From: Omnitrophica WOR_2 bacterium RIFCSPHIGHO2_02_FULL_52_10
GTDB taxonomy: Bacteria > Omnitrophota > Gorgyraeia > Zapsychrales > Zapsychraceae
NCBI GenBank assembly: GCA_001805655.1
Contig: MHGR01000127.1
Span: 6,491-13,703, forward strand
Reading direction: 5' to 3'
Length of the DNA stretch: 7,213 nucleotides
Below the pieces are notes generated by a model. It worked only from the letters and a program-made list of their open reading frames with translations, did not search any database and was not told the origin of the DNA. The position numbers and the translations under genes are program-made. Numbering within the stretch: the first letter of the stretch is position 1; each line of letters opens with the position of its first letter. Of this stretch, positions 7,091-7,213 are shown one piece after another.

Positions 7091-7213
7091 ATGAAAAAGT
7101 ATAAAGACCACACGCTTCAAGAATACCTTGATGTTCTGTCTAAAAAAACACCTGTTCCGGGCGGAGGCTCGGCCGCGGCCCTAGTCGCCGCGACGGGAGA
7201 TGCTCTCCTGTTA
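7091..7213 (+). CDS. Formimidoyltetrahydrofolate cyclodeaminase / methenyl-THF cyclohydrolase family protein, 3'-partial
   Basis: Only the first 41 codons are present. The start reads M-K-K-Y-K-D-H-T-L-Q-E-Y-L-D, then T-P-V-P-G-G-G-S-A-A-A-L-V-A-A-T-G. The P-x-P-G-G-G-S-(A/V)-A-A motif after a short amphipathic helix is characteristic of the FTCD_C/FchA family, which releases ammonia from 5-formimino-THF or hydrolyses 5,10-methenyl-THF in one-carbon metabolism. In acetogens the family member FchA serves the Wood-Ljungdahl pathway; which role applies cannot be told from 41 residues. The ATG at 7091 is the only start after an in-frame stop about ten nt upstream. No Shine-Dalgarno site is evident. 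Confidence 0.85.
   Translation, partial: MKKYKDHTLQEYLDVLSKKTPVPGGGSAAALVAATGDALLL

Overview
The window looks like a chromosomal segment of a bacterium of the Omnitrophota (OP3) type. That placement is an inference. It rests on the very long multidomain protein with recurring Ala-Ser-Ser-Pro-Val linkers and on its Gly-Gly-Ile-Asp...Lys-Arg-Asp-Gly tail, both of which I remember from proteins of that group but cannot verify here. The housekeeping genes are bacterial in type and GC-rich; the long protein is mostly AT-rich.

Region 1 (2-3385) is the 3' part of one giant open reading frame whose start lies upstream of the window. In order it encodes: the C-terminal half of a class II (GlpX-type) fructose-1,6-bisphosphatase-like domain; an unrecognised domain; two tandem modules of exactly 87 codons that resemble acyl carrier proteins; a triosephosphate isomerase-like barrel in circularly permuted order; another unrecognised stretch; and a GC-rich tail of about 95 residues. 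Four A-S-S-P-V linkers, plus one A-A-S-P-V, sit at the domain boundaries. A strong intrinsic terminator follows (3406-3438).

Region 2 (3439-6852) is a compact co-directional RNA-processing and ribosome cluster. A sigma70-like promoter (3463-3491) with a perfect 13-bp inverted repeat over its predicted start leads into tgt, trmD (overlapping tgt by 11 nt), rplS, rnhB and, after a 94-nt gap, yraN. tgt and trmD modify the anticodon region of tRNA (queuosine at position 34, m1G at position 37). rplS encodes ribosomal protein L19, rnhB encodes RNase HII and yraN an uncharacterised nuclease-fold protein. The order trmD-rplS-rnhB-yraN is common in bacteria; tgt occupies the place where rpsP-rimM is usually found.

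Region 3 (6853-7213) holds two nested GC-rich palindromic elements, a possible promoter and the first 41 codons of a formimidoyltetrahydrofolate cyclodeaminase/methenyl-THF cyclohydrolase family gene that runs off the window.

The most notable content is the metabolic polyprotein: a permuted triosephosphate isomerase with its catalytic residues kept, fused through repeated linkers to a GlpX-like domain and carrier-like modules.
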